From Ornithinibacillus scapharcae TW25 (lineage in GTDB: Bacteria > Bacillota > Bacilli > Bacillales > Amphibacillaceae): a DNA stretch of 64,000 nucleotides. Both the position numbers and the translations under genes were made by a program. Within the stretch, counting starts at the first letter, position 1; every line of letters starts with the position of its first letter. The notes below the pieces were generated by a model. The model was given only the letters and a program-made list of their open reading frames with translations, was not told the DNA's origin and made no database searches. Below are positions 18,775 through 29,200 of the stretch, in pieces. The stretch lies in the NCBI RefSeq assembly GCF_000190475.1, contig NZ_AEWH01000041.1:1-64000 (forward strand), given 5' to 3'.

Positions 18775-19968
18775 TTATTCATTATCTTCATTTACTTTCT
18801 TAAACAACGATTCTGGAATCATTTCAAATCCTTCAATCATGGTGTTTTCTTCTACCTCTATCATTAAGCAAAGTTTACCATCAAAGTGAACTTGACGGAC
18901 ATAACGTAAATCCTGTGGACTAACAGCAATGTCCGCGACCTTTGTTTTGATTTTTATAGATTTTGAAGAGAATTTTGGAAGAACATTACTTGCTTTTAAT
19001 TCATATGTTTCATCATCAATAACCGTTTTAAATGCCGTTTCTACCTTTTCTGTGTCCACGTCTTTTACACCACTGCTTCGTAGGACCTTTTCGACATCTT
19101 TGTAGTCAAGTTTCGGAATTTCTTCTTCATCTTCATTTTCTTCAATCATATGATGGATTTCATCATAAACATTCGAAAGTGTAGAGGTATTAATTTGATT
19201 ACCTGCTACCTTTTTAACAATCTCTTCAAATACTACCTTATCGTCCTCAGCGGTCATCGTCTCTTCAGCGTTTAACACTTCTTCAATAAAATGATAGTCA
19301 AGCTCATACTTTTTGCCAGCTGAATAAAGGACATGATTCACATCGGAAGAATTATTAGTAAAACATGGGAATAGGAAACCTGACATCGGTGCCTTCAGAT
19401 TGATGATTGGATCGACCACGATATTGTATTTAAATTCTTTTTCCACATAGTCAAAAAGTAATTCCTTCTTTGGATCTAATGTCTTATTCATACTTCCTAA
19501 TATAAAGGCATTCGAGAATACCGAATCAAATTCACTTTCCTCCGCTTCTTCATTTCGAGCCTTCATCGGCTTTCGGTACTCCCCACGAATAAAGGTAACC
19601 ACGATATCCATTTCATATTGCTTGTCCTTCAGCATCTTCTCGACAAGCTTGAGCATATTCTCTTTCCATTCTTCCTTATCATTGGTTAACAATCCCTGGT
19701 GAAGTATAAGCTGGCTGCTGTCTTCCACATCCTGCTGGAACTTTAATTCAAATAACTTTTCATCTAATTGCCCGGATAACACTTTTTTAAAATTATCCAT
19801 AAATAACTCTTTTTGCTCTTTTTCTAGCATTTCAAAAGGAAAGCTTTGGTCGTGGTAAATATCACTCGATTCCTTCATAATATACACATAATAGATTTCA
19901 TGTATCTTTAATAAATCATTATTTACTTTAAATTGCTTACGAAAATTTGCTATATCCTTTTTATTCAA
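18775..19968 (-). CDS. DUF4317 family protein
   Basis: A 397-residue acidic cytosolic protein. It starts LNKKDIANFRKQFKVNND and has the family's conserved early EIYYVYI and late DIAVSPQDLRYVRQV segments. The start is TTG 19968, eight bases after GTAGGAG; the extension to 20028 runs into a REP-like intergenic repeat and is unlikely. The DUF4317 family is common in Firmicutes but has no known role. It is transcribed alone and ends at the hairpin 18742-18770. Confidence 0.82.
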   Translation of the reverse strand: MNKKDIANFRKQFKVNNDLLKIHEIYYVYIMKESSDIYHDQSFPFEMLEKEQKELFMDNFKKVLSGQLDEKLFELKFQQDVEDSSQLILHQGLLTNDKEEWKENMLKLVEKMLKDKQYEMDIVVTFIRGEYRKPMKARNEEAEESEFDSVFSNAFILGSMNKTLDPKKELLFDYVEKEFKYNIVVDPIINLKAPMSGFLFPCFTNNSSDVNHVLYSAGKKYELDYHFIEEVLNAEETMTAEDDKVVFEEIVKKVAGNQINTSTLSNVYDEIHHMIEENEDEEEIPKLDYKDVEKVLRSSGVKDVDTEKVETAFKTVIDDETYELKASNVLPKFSSKSIKIKTKVADIAVSPQDLRYVRQVHFDGKLCLMIEVEENTMIEGFEMIPESLFKKVNEDNE

Positions 19969-20021
19969 AATCGCCACTCCTACATTGGTAATCAAACATC
20001 TTATCATTTTATCACAAATTT

Positions 20022-20049
20022 GGGACATGGGGACAGGTCCCTTGCCCCA
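20022..20049. repeat. REP-like palindromic repeat, copy 1
   Basis: GGGACATGGGGACAGGTCCC followed by TTGCCCCA, an imperfect palindrome. Related copies occur at 26269-26295 and 52666-52695, and a partial one at 10149-10168, all intergenic. The GGGGACAGGTCCC core is GC-rich against the surrounding AT-rich DNA. Confidence 0.7.
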
Positions 20050-20260
20050 TCTTGATCATTTCTCCTATATTGTTTAATAGCCTGTTGGTCCTATTGTCAA
20101 ACACCGCTTAAATGTGAGGGAGAAGCGTTAGAGATTACAGTAGCATTTGACTGTTCAATTGTGGAGATGCTTCCTATATAACAGCAATGACCTCAGAGAA
20201 ATAGCGCCACTAAAACGAACAAGGTAACACTTAAGTTTGCATAAGTTGAATAAAATCATT

Positions 20261-20301
20261 AATAACTCGCTACTTCCTGATCTATATCGTAGCGAGTTAT
20301 T
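20261..20301 (-). terminator. Terminator after the TetR-ABC operon
   Basis: The perfect 13-bp stem AATAACTCGCTAC/GTAGCGAGTTATT lies about 50 bases after the ATPase stop codon. The intergenic space 19969-20346 otherwise holds only the REP-like repeat. Confidence 0.75.
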
Positions 20302-20346
20302 TTCACTTACTATATTTCAAAGGTAGAGAACCCTTTCGTACCAACG

Positions 20347-21105
20347 TTAAATGCCTATTTCTAACATTTTTTCTGTTACATATTCAACTCTTCTTTCGAT
20401 ATCCTTACCATCAAACTTTGGAAGTTTTATTTCATCGAGCACTTTTCCGTCTCTCATAAACAAAACACGCTCAGTCCGAGCAGCAACTTTCGCATCATGG
20501 GTTACCATCATTACCGCAGTTCCCTCTTTATTAATCTCGGAAAATATGTCCATAATCTCCTCCGCTGATTTTGAATTTAAAGCACCCGTGGGTTCATCCC
20601 CAAATACGATCTTGGGACGATTCATTAACGATCGACAGATACCTGCACGTTGAAGTTGCCCTCCTGAAACCTCTGTTATAGAGCGCTTTTCTAGCTCTAG
20701 TATTCCTACTTTCTTCATCAAATATCTTGCCTTCTCCACTAGATTAGCAACCTCTTTCCTATTGTCACGCATAGATGGAAGAATGATGTTATCAAGTATA
20801 TTTAAGTTATGAAGCATCGTTGGTTGTTGGAAGACAAAACCCATTTCCCTACGGCGCATGTCAGAAAGTTCATTCTCTCCCATATCTACTAAACTCCTAT
20901 TATTAAAAGTGACTCTCCCACCATCCATTCGATCCAATCCACTTATAATATGCATTAGAGTTGATTTCCCTGAACCAGATGGCCCCATCACCGAAATAAA
21001 CTCACCTTCACCTATTTCGATTGATATCCTATTAAGAACAATCTGCTGCTCTTCACCTTCTCCAAATGATTTCATAATATGCTCACCAATTATCAACTTT
21101 TCCAT
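20347..21105 (-). CDS. MacB-type ABC transporter ATP-binding protein
   Basis: A 252-residue ATPase: Walker A GPSGSGKSTL near 40, FVFQQPTMLHNL, signature EVSGGQLQRAG, Walker B IVFGDEPTGALNS and switch His in VTHDAKV. The GDEPTGALNS motif is typical of the MacB/LolD group, which drives mechanotransmission or export by FtsX-like permeases. Its ATG is preceded by AAGGAGTAG, which contains the stop codon of the permease gene. It is the third gene of the TetR-permease-ATPase operon. Confidence 0.93.
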   Translation of the reverse strand: MEKLIIGEHIMKSFGEGEEQQIVLNRISIEIGEGEFISVMGPSGSGKSTLMHIISGLDRMDGGRVTFNNRSLVDMGENELSDMRRREMGFVFQQPTMLHNLNILDNIILPSMRDNRKEVANLVEKARYLMKKVGILELEKRSITEVSGGQLQRAGICRSLMNRPKIVFGDEPTGALNSKSAEEIMDIFSEINKEGTAVMMVTHDAKVAARTERVLFMRDGKVLDEIKLPKFDGKDIERRVEYVTEKMLEIGI

Positions 21106-21109
21106 AACC

Positions 21110-23428
21110 CTACTCCTTCATATTCTCAGTTATGTTTATTCGCCTTATACCCATCGTTCCAATAATGGTTGCAATAAGCACGGCACATATCATCATGATC
21201 GGACTGAATACATAGGATGGTAGTACATCAACTGAAAATTTAAATGTTGATGCTCCAAATGAAGAAATCACCATACCTGCAAGCTGTTCACCTAAGGTGT
21301 TTGCTAAAACAGTTCCAAGAATTATTCCAATGATGAGAACAAAAACGGATCTTGAAGTGTACTGTAACGTAATATCCTTATTTGTATAACCGAATGCTTT
21401 CATAACCGAAATATTGTATCTATCTTTAACTATTAACAATTTCAAAAATAGCAATGTAACTAGTATTGTAATAATCAGTGCAATAGCAATAGCTACATAG
21501 GAAGCTTTCTTGACAGATAGAATAGTAGAACCGAAAGTTTGGTTAACAAATTCATCAATTCCTGAAACCTTAGCAAAATCAAACTCATTTACATATTCAG
21601 ATATTTTTTTATCGACTGACGTCTTATTCGTAAATTCTGCACTTATGATGTTCCACATCACATCACTCGAACTATCCTGAAATACAGCCTTTGCTGTTTT
21701 ACCACCGTTAGTAATGTCAGAGTATATCCCACTTACCATAAGTTCCGTCTCCACGTCTTCAACCGTTAAAATAATCTTATCGCCAACATTTTTACTCCAT
21801 TCATCAGCATATATAGTTGATAGGGCTATTTCCTCCTCTGTAATGGGTGCCCTCCCTTTCGAATATTCGATAGGAAAAATCGAGTGATCCCCTAACTCCA
21901 CTTTCATATTTTCTTCTATTCCATCTTTCACGCTTACTTGGAAAGTCTTTGTTGTTAGAACCGTAAATCGGGTAATACTATTATCATTCGTAATAGCTTC
22001 AACAATTTCAGAGGTTTTCTCATGGATATTATCTGTTTGTTGAATATCGATACGCATATCATAATTGCCAACTCCCATATTTTGAGTGAATTTATCCGAT
22101 GAAATGGTGTTGTACAAGTTTTGCGGAACAATGATAATAAACACCGAGAAGACCAATACAGCTAAGCTAGTTACATACAGCCTTTTCCTTCCGAGAACAT
22201 CCTTCATACCGAGAAATATATTCGTATTCATAAACCTGTTTCTACCCAATGTGACACGCCTTGCCCCTAAGCTTTTTTGCTGTGTTGATCCAAATCGTAT
22301 TGCTTCAGCAGCAGAAATTTCCCGAAAACGTCTAAGTAGAATATTTACAAATACTATAATGGTCAAGAATAAGCACAGGATGCCAATGATAGCTAATAAC
22401 AATGCCAATAATGTGTTATTGCTCTCTCCCATATAGAGTTTAATATTTTCGAGTAACATATCTTTCAATATTAACGATAGACCAAAACCAACAACACAAC
22501 CTAAAGCGGAAATCATTGCGTACTTTGCAAGATACATTTTCTTTATATCGGAAATGCGTAACCCAATAGCTTTCATCACACCAATTTCACGGTAATCCCC
22601 TTCAATCTTGGTAAGGAGCGCAAAACGGATACACATAAATGCGATAGCTACAACTAGTGCACTCACAAGTAAGATTATTGCAATCAACAGTCCATCGGAA
22701 AGGGCATTCATTAGTTTAAAAAGCTGATATGTAACCGCAGGACCATTCGCTTCTAAACCTTCAGAAGCATAAGCATTCTCAAACTCTCCGATTTGGGATA
22801 CATCCTTTAATCTAAATTCAATCAAATATTCCATATTACCATGGTTTTTAAGCTCATCATAATCGTTCTTACTAACGAGAAACCGTTTTGACCCAGAGAG
22901 TGATGAATTCATTTGAGAATCCCGGAGAAATCCTACAACCGTAAATTCCTTTCCTTCAATCACAGCCTTATCACCAATCTTTGTTGTGTTATCTCTCATA
23001 TAACTTACTGGAACATATAGCTCTCCATCTGATACATTGATTACCTTTCCATTTAAATCAAGCAAAAAATCAAATTTCTCACTCTGAACGCTTAAGCCAT
23101 TGTCCTGAACATTATTAGCAAGAGAATTCTCTCCTAAAACAATCTGAGTTCCATCTATATTAAGAAATTCAAGAACTTGATATTCATCTACATTACTATT
23201 TTGTTCAGCAAAAGCTTCCAACCGTTCCAAATCAATATCCCCAGAATGCATCTGCATAAAATGAGGTGTTTTAGCTTCTTTCATAAGTGTATCTAATGCA
23301 CCTGAAAGATTTACCACTAGCATGGCAGCAAGGGAAACAAGCATCGCCGCAGCAGCCACAAAAATAATAGTTGTTAAACTGATTATTTTACTCCTTAGAA
23401 AGTCGTTTAATATGATTCTCTTATACAT
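21110..23428 (-). CDS. FtsX-like ABC transporter permease, two-module form
   Basis: A 772-residue permease with an N-terminal helix, a large extracellular domain (about 45-235), three helices, then a second helix near 415, a second extracellular domain (about 440-625) and three C-terminal helices. This repeated MacB_PCD-FtsX arrangement is typical of large Firmicutes permeases for peptides or lipoproteins. The substrate is unknown. It lies between the TetR gene and the ATPase gene, with 28-base and 4-base gaps, so a single transcript is likely. Confidence 0.92.
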   Translation of the reverse strand: MYKRIILNDFLRSKIISLTTIIFVAAAAMLVSLAAMLVVNLSGALDTLMKEAKTPHFMQMHSGDIDLERLEAFAEQNSNVDEYQVLEFLNIDGTQIVLGENSLANNVQDNGLSVQSEKFDFLLDLNGKVINVSDGELYVPVSYMRDNTTKIGDKAVIEGKEFTVVGFLRDSQMNSSLSGSKRFLVSKNDYDELKNHGNMEYLIEFRLKDVSQIGEFENAYASEGLEANGPAVTYQLFKLMNALSDGLLIAIILLVSALVVAIAFMCIRFALLTKIEGDYREIGVMKAIGLRISDIKKMYLAKYAMISALGCVVGFGLSLILKDMLLENIKLYMGESNNTLLALLLAIIGILCLFLTIIVFVNILLRRFREISAAEAIRFGSTQQKSLGARRVTLGRNRFMNTNIFLGMKDVLGRKRLYVTSLAVLVFSVFIIIVPQNLYNTISSDKFTQNMGVGNYDMRIDIQQTDNIHEKTSEIVEAITNDNSITRFTVLTTKTFQVSVKDGIEENMKVELGDHSIFPIEYSKGRAPITEEEIALSTIYADEWSKNVGDKIILTVEDVETELMVSGIYSDITNGGKTAKAVFQDSSSDVMWNIISAEFTNKTSVDKKISEYVNEFDFAKVSGIDEFVNQTFGSTILSVKKASYVAIAIALIITILVTLLFLKLLIVKDRYNISVMKAFGYTNKDITLQYTSRSVFVLIIGIILGTVLANTLGEQLAGMVISSFGASTFKFSVDVLPSYVFSPIMMICAVLIATIIGTMGIRRINITENMKE

Positions 23429-23456
23429 AAGTCACCTCTTTCTTCGATTTCAAAAT

Positions 23457-24095
23457 CTATGCATCTTCTTCGCTAACAAACGCCTGCATCACGCTCATAA
23501 GCGTTCCACTACCTGCACCTAGCATCCTTTCCGTGTTAAATATAAATGCTTGTAACCGCTTAGTACGCTCCTCCTGCGTCATCGGCACCATATCATGATC
23601 AAAAACAGTATTCATATATGTTACAACCATCTCCATACACTCGTAAGGGAATGGTGTATTAAAAACTCCTTGCTCAATCCCTTCTTCAATGATCCTAGCA
23701 AGAATTGGCGGTACACCCGTAATCATGACCTTTTCAATTTTCTGATGCATAAGGGCATTCTGAGGCTTATGAATATGTTCCATTATTTCTAAGCTGCTAC
23801 TACCACTTATGTTAAGTGACAACACAACATGAACAATGCGTTCTAGAATCGGAATACTTTTATCCTTTGCAATGAAGTTTGCTGTATTTAATAGATTTGT
23901 AGCGTACCGTTCAATTAAGGCATCCATAATTTCTTCTTTAGATTGGAAATAGTAATATAACGTTCCTCGAGCAATGCCAACTTTCTCAAGAATATCCTTT
24001 GTTGTCGTACCATCGAATCCTTTCGTACCAAAAAGCTCATCAGCAGCATCAAGGATTTCATTTTTTCTTTCTTCCGCACGTTTCACTACTCTCAT
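23457..24095 (-). CDS. TetR family transcriptional regulator
   Basis: A 212-residue regulator with a TetR HTH at residues 8-55 (ILDAADELFGTKGFDGTTTKDILEKVGIARGTLYYYF) - conserved features include the GTTTKDI and the RGTLYYYF recognition helix - and a variable helical ligand domain. It is the first gene of an operon with a MacB-type ABC transporter, so it probably represses that transporter and itself. The palindrome at 24114-24132, just before its start, is the likely operator. ATG follows GGAGGTAAAG. Confidence 0.93.
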   Translation of the reverse strand: MRVVKRAEERKNEILDAADELFGTKGFDGTTTKDILEKVGIARGTLYYYFQSKEEIMDALIERYATNLLNTANFIAKDKSIPILERIVHVVLSLNISGSSSLEIMEHIHKPQNALMHQKIEKVMITGVPPILARIIEEGIEQGVFNTPFPYECMEMVVTYMNTVFDHDMVPMTQEERTKRLQAFIFNTERMLGAGSGTLMSVMQAFVSEEDA

Positions 24096-24113
24096 TCTTT
24101 ACCTCCGTATCTA

Positions 24114-24132
24114 TCGACCGACTGTCAGTCAA
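24114..24132. promoter_or_regulatory. Candidate TetR-family operator
   Basis: TCGACCGAC-T-GTCAGTCAA: the two 9-base arms match inverted at 7 of 9 positions. It lies 18-37 bases upstream of the tetR-like start codon, in the style of TGACNGACNGTCNGTCA operators of this family. Confidence 0.75.
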
Positions 24133-24361
24133 TAATATAGTAACATATAATCATGAATTTTTTGAAAATTATTTGTAAAGAATTATTAATGTTTCTTTTG
24201 AAGCATCTAGTTTTTAATAATTCCTTATTCCGGCCCTATTTTAAGAAAATAATACCGGAATAAAGCGTATACTCCAACAATGCGTTTTCATTAGTTATGC
24301 ATAATCTGATATGTTAAAATAATAGTATGAACATCATAACAATCCTGAAAAGAGGTTAAAA

Positions 24362-24562
24362 ATGTTTAGGAAAATCAAAAGAGCATTAAAGCAGCTATCA
24401 TATGGAAGCAGCTCGAGAAGGCATGGTCGATATTACGGTGGAAGTAGTAGTAGACGAAAATATCACTACCATCGCCATAGCGGAAGTAGTTACCGTCATC
24501 ACCATCACCCACTAAGTGGCAGTAAGCGATATAAGCGTCGTGGTTGGGGAAGCAGTAGCTAA
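24362..24562 (+). CDS. small basic Ser/Arg/Tyr/His-rich protein
   Basis: A 66-residue low-complexity protein. It begins MFRKIKRALKQLSYG, then has SSSRR-type clusters (SSSRRHGRYYGG, SSSRRKYHYHRH) and HHHHPLSGSKRYKRR, with almost no acidic residues. AAGAGG lies six bases before the ATG. Its stop codon overlaps by four bases the convergent Ser/Thr kinase gene. Composition recalls small spore-coat or nucleic-acid-binding proteins, but there is no assignable family. Confidence 0.6.
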   Translation: MFRKIKRALKQLSYGSSSRRHGRYYGGSSSRRKYHYHRHSGSSYRHHHHPLSGSKRYKRRGWGSSS

Positions 24563-25341
24563 ACTATCTCCTTTGAATGAATCGCCACAGCAATATCTTG
24601 TTTTATCTCCTCAATAGTTCCATACGGTTCACTGATTCTTAATAATCTTTTTAGTAAATGAACAGTTTCTTTTTTCAATACAAGTTCTTCTGTCCACGGA
24701 AGAGCTTTTTTCTTTTTCGGAGAATACGTTGTATAAAGCAAATATAAGAGGATATCTCCAATATCATAAAAATCCTGTAATTTTGCATCTTCTTCTTTAA
24801 TCGGTAATAACATTTTCCCTTGACTTGCTAAACCAAAGTCAATTAAATAAGGTTCATCATTTTGAATCATTATATTTGGTATCCTTAGGTCAAGATGATA
24901 TATTTTCTTTTCATGAATATGATTTATAATTTCGATTAATTCCCTCATGAAAAGCAAAGACTCTTTCTCATTAAACGTTTTCTTGCGTGCAAAAATGGTC
25001 TCTTCTAGATTCTCAGCTTCTAAAAGACTCATTGCATAAAAATAATGTTCCTTTTCAGAAAATGCCTCAAAAAACGTTGGTATGTTAGGATGGTTTAACT
25101 GACCAATAATTTCTGCTTCCTTCTTAAATAGGTTAATCTCTTTTATTTTCTTTCGTTTGCTAGGTCTGAGCTGCTTGATGACAATGTTATCTCTAGTTTC
25201 TCTGTCCATACATTTGTATAAAATACCGTAGCTGCCTTTTCCAATGACATCCACCACTTGGTATCGATGATGGATAATCTCGCCTGCTTTTAGTGGATGA
25301 TCTACTAAGAACTGTTGAAATTTTCGAATTGGTCGTAACAT
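24559..25341 (-). CDS. serine/threonine protein kinase, YbdM-like
   Basis: A 260-residue soluble kinase: glycine loop GKGSYG (residues 34-39), catalytic Lys56 (VIKQL), catalytic loop HLDLRIPN (149-156) with Leu in place of the Arg of HRD, and DFG at 168-170. It has no PASTA repeats or membrane segment, which fits the short YbdM-type kinases of Bacillus rather than PrkC. ATG follows AAGGGAG. The convergent Ser-rich small protein at 24362-24562 could be a substrate, but that is speculation. Confidence 0.85.
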   Translation of the reverse strand: MLRPIRKFQQFLVDHPLKAGEIIHHRYQVVDVIGKGSYGILYKCMDRETRDNIVIKQLRPSKRKKIKEINLFKKEAEIIGQLNHPNIPTFFEAFSEKEHYFYAMSLLEAENLEETIFARKKTFNEKESLLFMRELIEIINHIHEKKIYHLDLRIPNIMIQNDEPYLIDFGLASQGKMLLPIKEEDAKLQDFYDIGDILLYLLYTTYSPKKKKALPWTEELVLKKETVHLLKRLLRISEPYGTIEEIKQDIAVAIHSKEIV

Positions 25342-25419
25342 GATATCTCCCTTTTTCGTTTGAGACGGATTACTACCGCTAATAGATTTAAATTACTCCA
25401 AACAGCATAATGTTCTTTT

Positions 25420-26217
25420 TTATTTTTCTAAAATTATTCGTTCCCTTAACCTTCTTTTTCGATAAAGCATTCTACCCGCTTCACTAATATCCTTTATAGC
25501 CGAGCGGTTAATTAAAGCACCAAATACAAGTCCTGCGATGGGAATCATTTGGAAAAGCTTTTTCCAACCAAATTGATCACGGTAAGTAAAGAATACCTCT
25601 CTCCATCCTTGTAGTTCTGACATAACTAACCTTTCCGTGTCCTCTTCTGGGTCATCGAACTTTGATAACGTGTTTAGAATAGCTTGTTTCCCAACATAAT
25701 CTGAAGAAACAAATTGAAGAACTTTAACTATATATAAACGCTCTTTTTGATTGTTGGGATCATACCCGTAGCAAATAGCAATGTCCTGTAGCGTTTTGAG
25801 TTGCAATCCAAGTAATAACGGTATGTCGATGGCTAATGTAAATATACCACCAATGCCCGTACTAGCCCCCTGTGCTGTAGCAATCTTCTTTCGATTATTG
25901 GATAAATTTTCTGATGTCTCATCCATTAGAGCTATAGGTAACTTGTTCACATCTTCTAATGTTTCGACAGGATGATTGGGATAATAATCCGTAACTTTAG
26001 AGACAGAGCTTAAGTAACTTCCTCCTGTCTGTATATACTTTCCGGTTTCATCTAGCATCTCGCCAATTTTTTCTTGAATAAAAGTAGGTGTAAACTTGTC
26101 GAGTAATTTGAATGGAAGTCTTCCAAGCTTTTCCCAGAACCATAAACCACTTTGGTCCTGCTCCCATTTTTCAACACTATCTAATTCTTGTTGTAACCAT
26201 TCTTTAGATTCTGGCAT
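25420..26217 (-). CDS. EcsC family protein
   Basis: A 265-residue protein matching EcsC-like sequences: ATAQGASTGIGGIFTLAIDIPLLLGLQLKTLQDIA is represented by a glycine-rich amphipathic stretch at about 115-150, followed by the ICYGYDPNNQKER motif and a C-terminal FQMIPIAGLVFGALINRSAIKDI. EcsC proteins accompany the EcsAB transporter in B. subtilis, but this copy stands apart from any ABC genes. ATG follows AGAGGAGACG. Role uncertain, probably membrane-associated. Confidence 0.8.
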   Translation of the reverse strand: MPESKEWLQQELDSVEKWEQDQSGLWFWEKLGRLPFKLLDKFTPTFIQEKIGEMLDETGKYIQTGGSYLSSVSKVTDYYPNHPVETLEDVNKLPIALMDETSENLSNNRKKIATAQGASTGIGGIFTLAIDIPLLLGLQLKTLQDIAICYGYDPNNQKERLYIVKVLQFVSSDYVGKQAILNTLSKFDDPEEDTERLVMSELQGWREVFFTYRDQFGWKKLFQMIPIAGLVFGALINRSAIKDISEAGRMLYRKRRLRERIILEK

Positions 26218-26268
26218 GTTTCGTCTCCTCTATATTGATAAGTAATTCTTTGCGTGGAATTTATCCTT

Positions 26269-26295
26269 GGGACAAGGGACCTGTCCCCGTATCCC
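26269..26295. repeat. REP-like palindromic repeat, copy 2
   Basis: GGGACAAGGGACCTGTCCCC then GTATCCC; it is the inverted orientation of copy 1 (20022). It runs into the 3' end of the SNF2 gene region. Confidence 0.65.
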
Positions 26296-29200
26296 TAGCT
26301 CAACAAATCTTGTATGTCTTCTTCTGTCAGGGTGATGGTTTTGACATCTTTTGGGTCTATTACTTCTTCTATTAAATGACGTTTTCTATCTTGTAGTTGG
26401 TTCATTTTTTCTTCAATAGTTCCTTTAGCTACTAGCTTGATGACTTGTACATTCTTCTTTTGTCCCATACGGTGGGCACGATCTGCAGCTTGCTCTTCAA
26501 CCACTGGATTCCACCAGCTATCATAGAAAATAACGGTGTCTGCGCCTGTTAAATTAAGTCCTGTCCCTCCTGCTTTAAGCGAAATAAGGAAAATATCACG
26601 CTCGCCAGTGTTAAACCGATCGCAAAGCTCGACTCTTTCTTCGGATGGAGTTTGTCCATCCAGATAAAAATGAGTTATACCTTGACTGGTAAGTTCTTGT
26701 CCAATGAGATGGAGCATCTTCGTAAACTGAGAAAAGATCAATAACCTACGCCCCGAAAGTCTAGCGTCTTCCACTATTCGTAATAGCTGTTCGAATTTAG
26801 CAGATGAACCCTCATAGTTATCGACAAATAAGGCTGGATGACAGCAAATTTGACGTAATCTAGTAAGACCAGCTAAGACTCTTATCCGATTTTTTCTAAT
26901 TGTATCTTTATCTAAATGTCTTAATGTTTTATGTCTTAATTTAGCGAGGTAACTTGCATAGAGCTTTTTCTGTTCTGTTAGTAATTCAGTAGAATCAATA
27001 ACTTCTCTTTTCTCTGGAAGCTCTCCAAGAACATCCTCCTTTACCCTGCGTAGCATAAAGGGGCGAATTCTCCGTGCAATCTGTTTATTCGTTAATTCAC
27101 TATACTCTCTTAAGCCAAGGAATAGCTCTGGAAATACGACATGAAAGATGGACCAAAGCTCTTCTAAGGCATTTTCCATTGGTGTCCCGGTTAAAGCAAA
27201 ACGGTGGTTCGCCTGTAGTTTTTTCACTACTCTAGCTGTTTGGGTGAGTGGGTTTTTAAATACTTGTGCTTCATCAAAGAAAATAACATGGAAATCCTGC
27301 TTTTCATACCACCTTGCATCACTTCGTAGTAAAGGATAGCTTGTAATCAGAACATCGATGTCCTCGATATTGGATTGTAGCTTTTCCCGTTCTGCTTTCA
27401 CACCATCCATAATCAACATTTGTATATCTGGGGCAAATTTCATCATCTCACTCTGCCAGTTATACGTCACAGACGAAGGACAGACAATCAATGCAGTTTT
27501 TCTCGATTGGCGAATCGTTGGTAGTTCAGATAGAATAAAAGCAATACTTTGGACTGTTTTTCCAAGTCCCATATCGTCTGCTAGAATTCCGCCAAATCCA
27601 TAGCTAGCAAGTCCCTTCATCCACTTAAATCCATGTTTTTGATAGTTGTGTAACACTTCTTCCAGTTGTGTTGGAACATCAAAAGATAATCGTTCAGGAT
27701 GCTGTATATCTGCTAGAAACTTTCGGAAGGATTCTTCAAGTGATACGGCTTCACTAGATTCGATAGAATTTAGTAATCGTAATCCCTCTACAATCGGAAC
27801 CTCGAATCTTTCCCATTCATCAGGCTCTATTGGGACGGAATGTAAGAATCGCTTGATTTCTTCCATCTCTTTCGTTTCCAATGAAAAAAGAGCGCCATCC
27901 CGTAGTCGATAATACTTACGTTTTTCTTCTAGTGCTGCTAAAACATCTTTTATTTCCTCTTCTGGAATTCCATCAATCTTAAAAGTGAATTCTAAGAAGT
28001 GATTTTTCTCCCGATAGTGTCTAACCTTTATTTTAGGTATAGTAGTTTTCGGTAATATCCGCAACCGAACTGCGGTTGTTGCATAGACCTGTACTAATTT
28101 CTGTAACTTAGGTAATTCATGATGTAAGAAGTTATATTCTAATTCCTCATTTTGAATATAATAGCCACTGTCTGTCTCATTAAACATACTCTCTTTCATT
28201 AACTGGAGAATTTCTTCTTCCTTCTCCATATCACGGATAATCACTGTTCCTTCCATAGGTCGATCAAGATCTAATGGATTGATAATAACATTTCGATAAT
28301 GAAACTCTAAGCCAGCAAGCAAACGATTTTTCACACGATCTAAGTACAGCTTTGCTTGTAGGGGAGTTTTTTGAATCTCCGCCGTTAATTCGCTGGATAT
28401 ATGAACCTCTCCTAATTTTCTCAAAGCAGGCATTAGATTTTCCATATAATATTTCAATTGATGGGCGGGTATTGGGAGGATGTTCGTACCAGATGCATGT
28501 ATCATTCGCTTTAGTTCAAATAGGCGTTCCGCATCGCCTCTATTAACTACAACTACTTTTCCGTCAGCCAAAACTGTATCATATTCCTTTAATATCAAGG
28601 TATCCTTTAATCCGTTAATAACCAACTGATATCCATTATCCTCTGAACTAGTAAAAACGAATTGTAAAGGGAGTAATTCATCTGTTACTTGAAAAACAGG
28701 GTAATTAACTCCACCATATTGTAGCGATGCTTGTGGTGCACGTACTAATAAAGGCTCTATTTTTTTCCAAAAGGATGCTGGTATAGGGAGGATGGCTTTA
28801 TCGATTTGATCGTTCTCCATTATTGATCCGTTGTACATTTTTTCGTCCTCTATGACTCGAATCAATTGCTGGATAACTGCATCTGAATCATGATCAAAGC
28901 AATATTCGTTTGGATTATACGTAATTTTATCGGTAATGTGGAAACTAGTACCCTCGCTTACATGGGTAAGGAAATCACGTATATTCTCTATTTTCTGTGC
29001 AGCAATCCTCATTTCAATCCCAAACATAGCATTCCCTAGCTCGTTAGTAACCACTATACAACGAAATGATGACTTGAGCACCACTCTATTTTCAAAATGG
29101 CGTTGTTGTCCGCTTTTGGGTGTTGGAACAGAAGTCCCAAATAATTCTAAAATACCATCCGACAAGTCTCCATTCGGTTGTCCGAAGTCAACTGCTTCAT

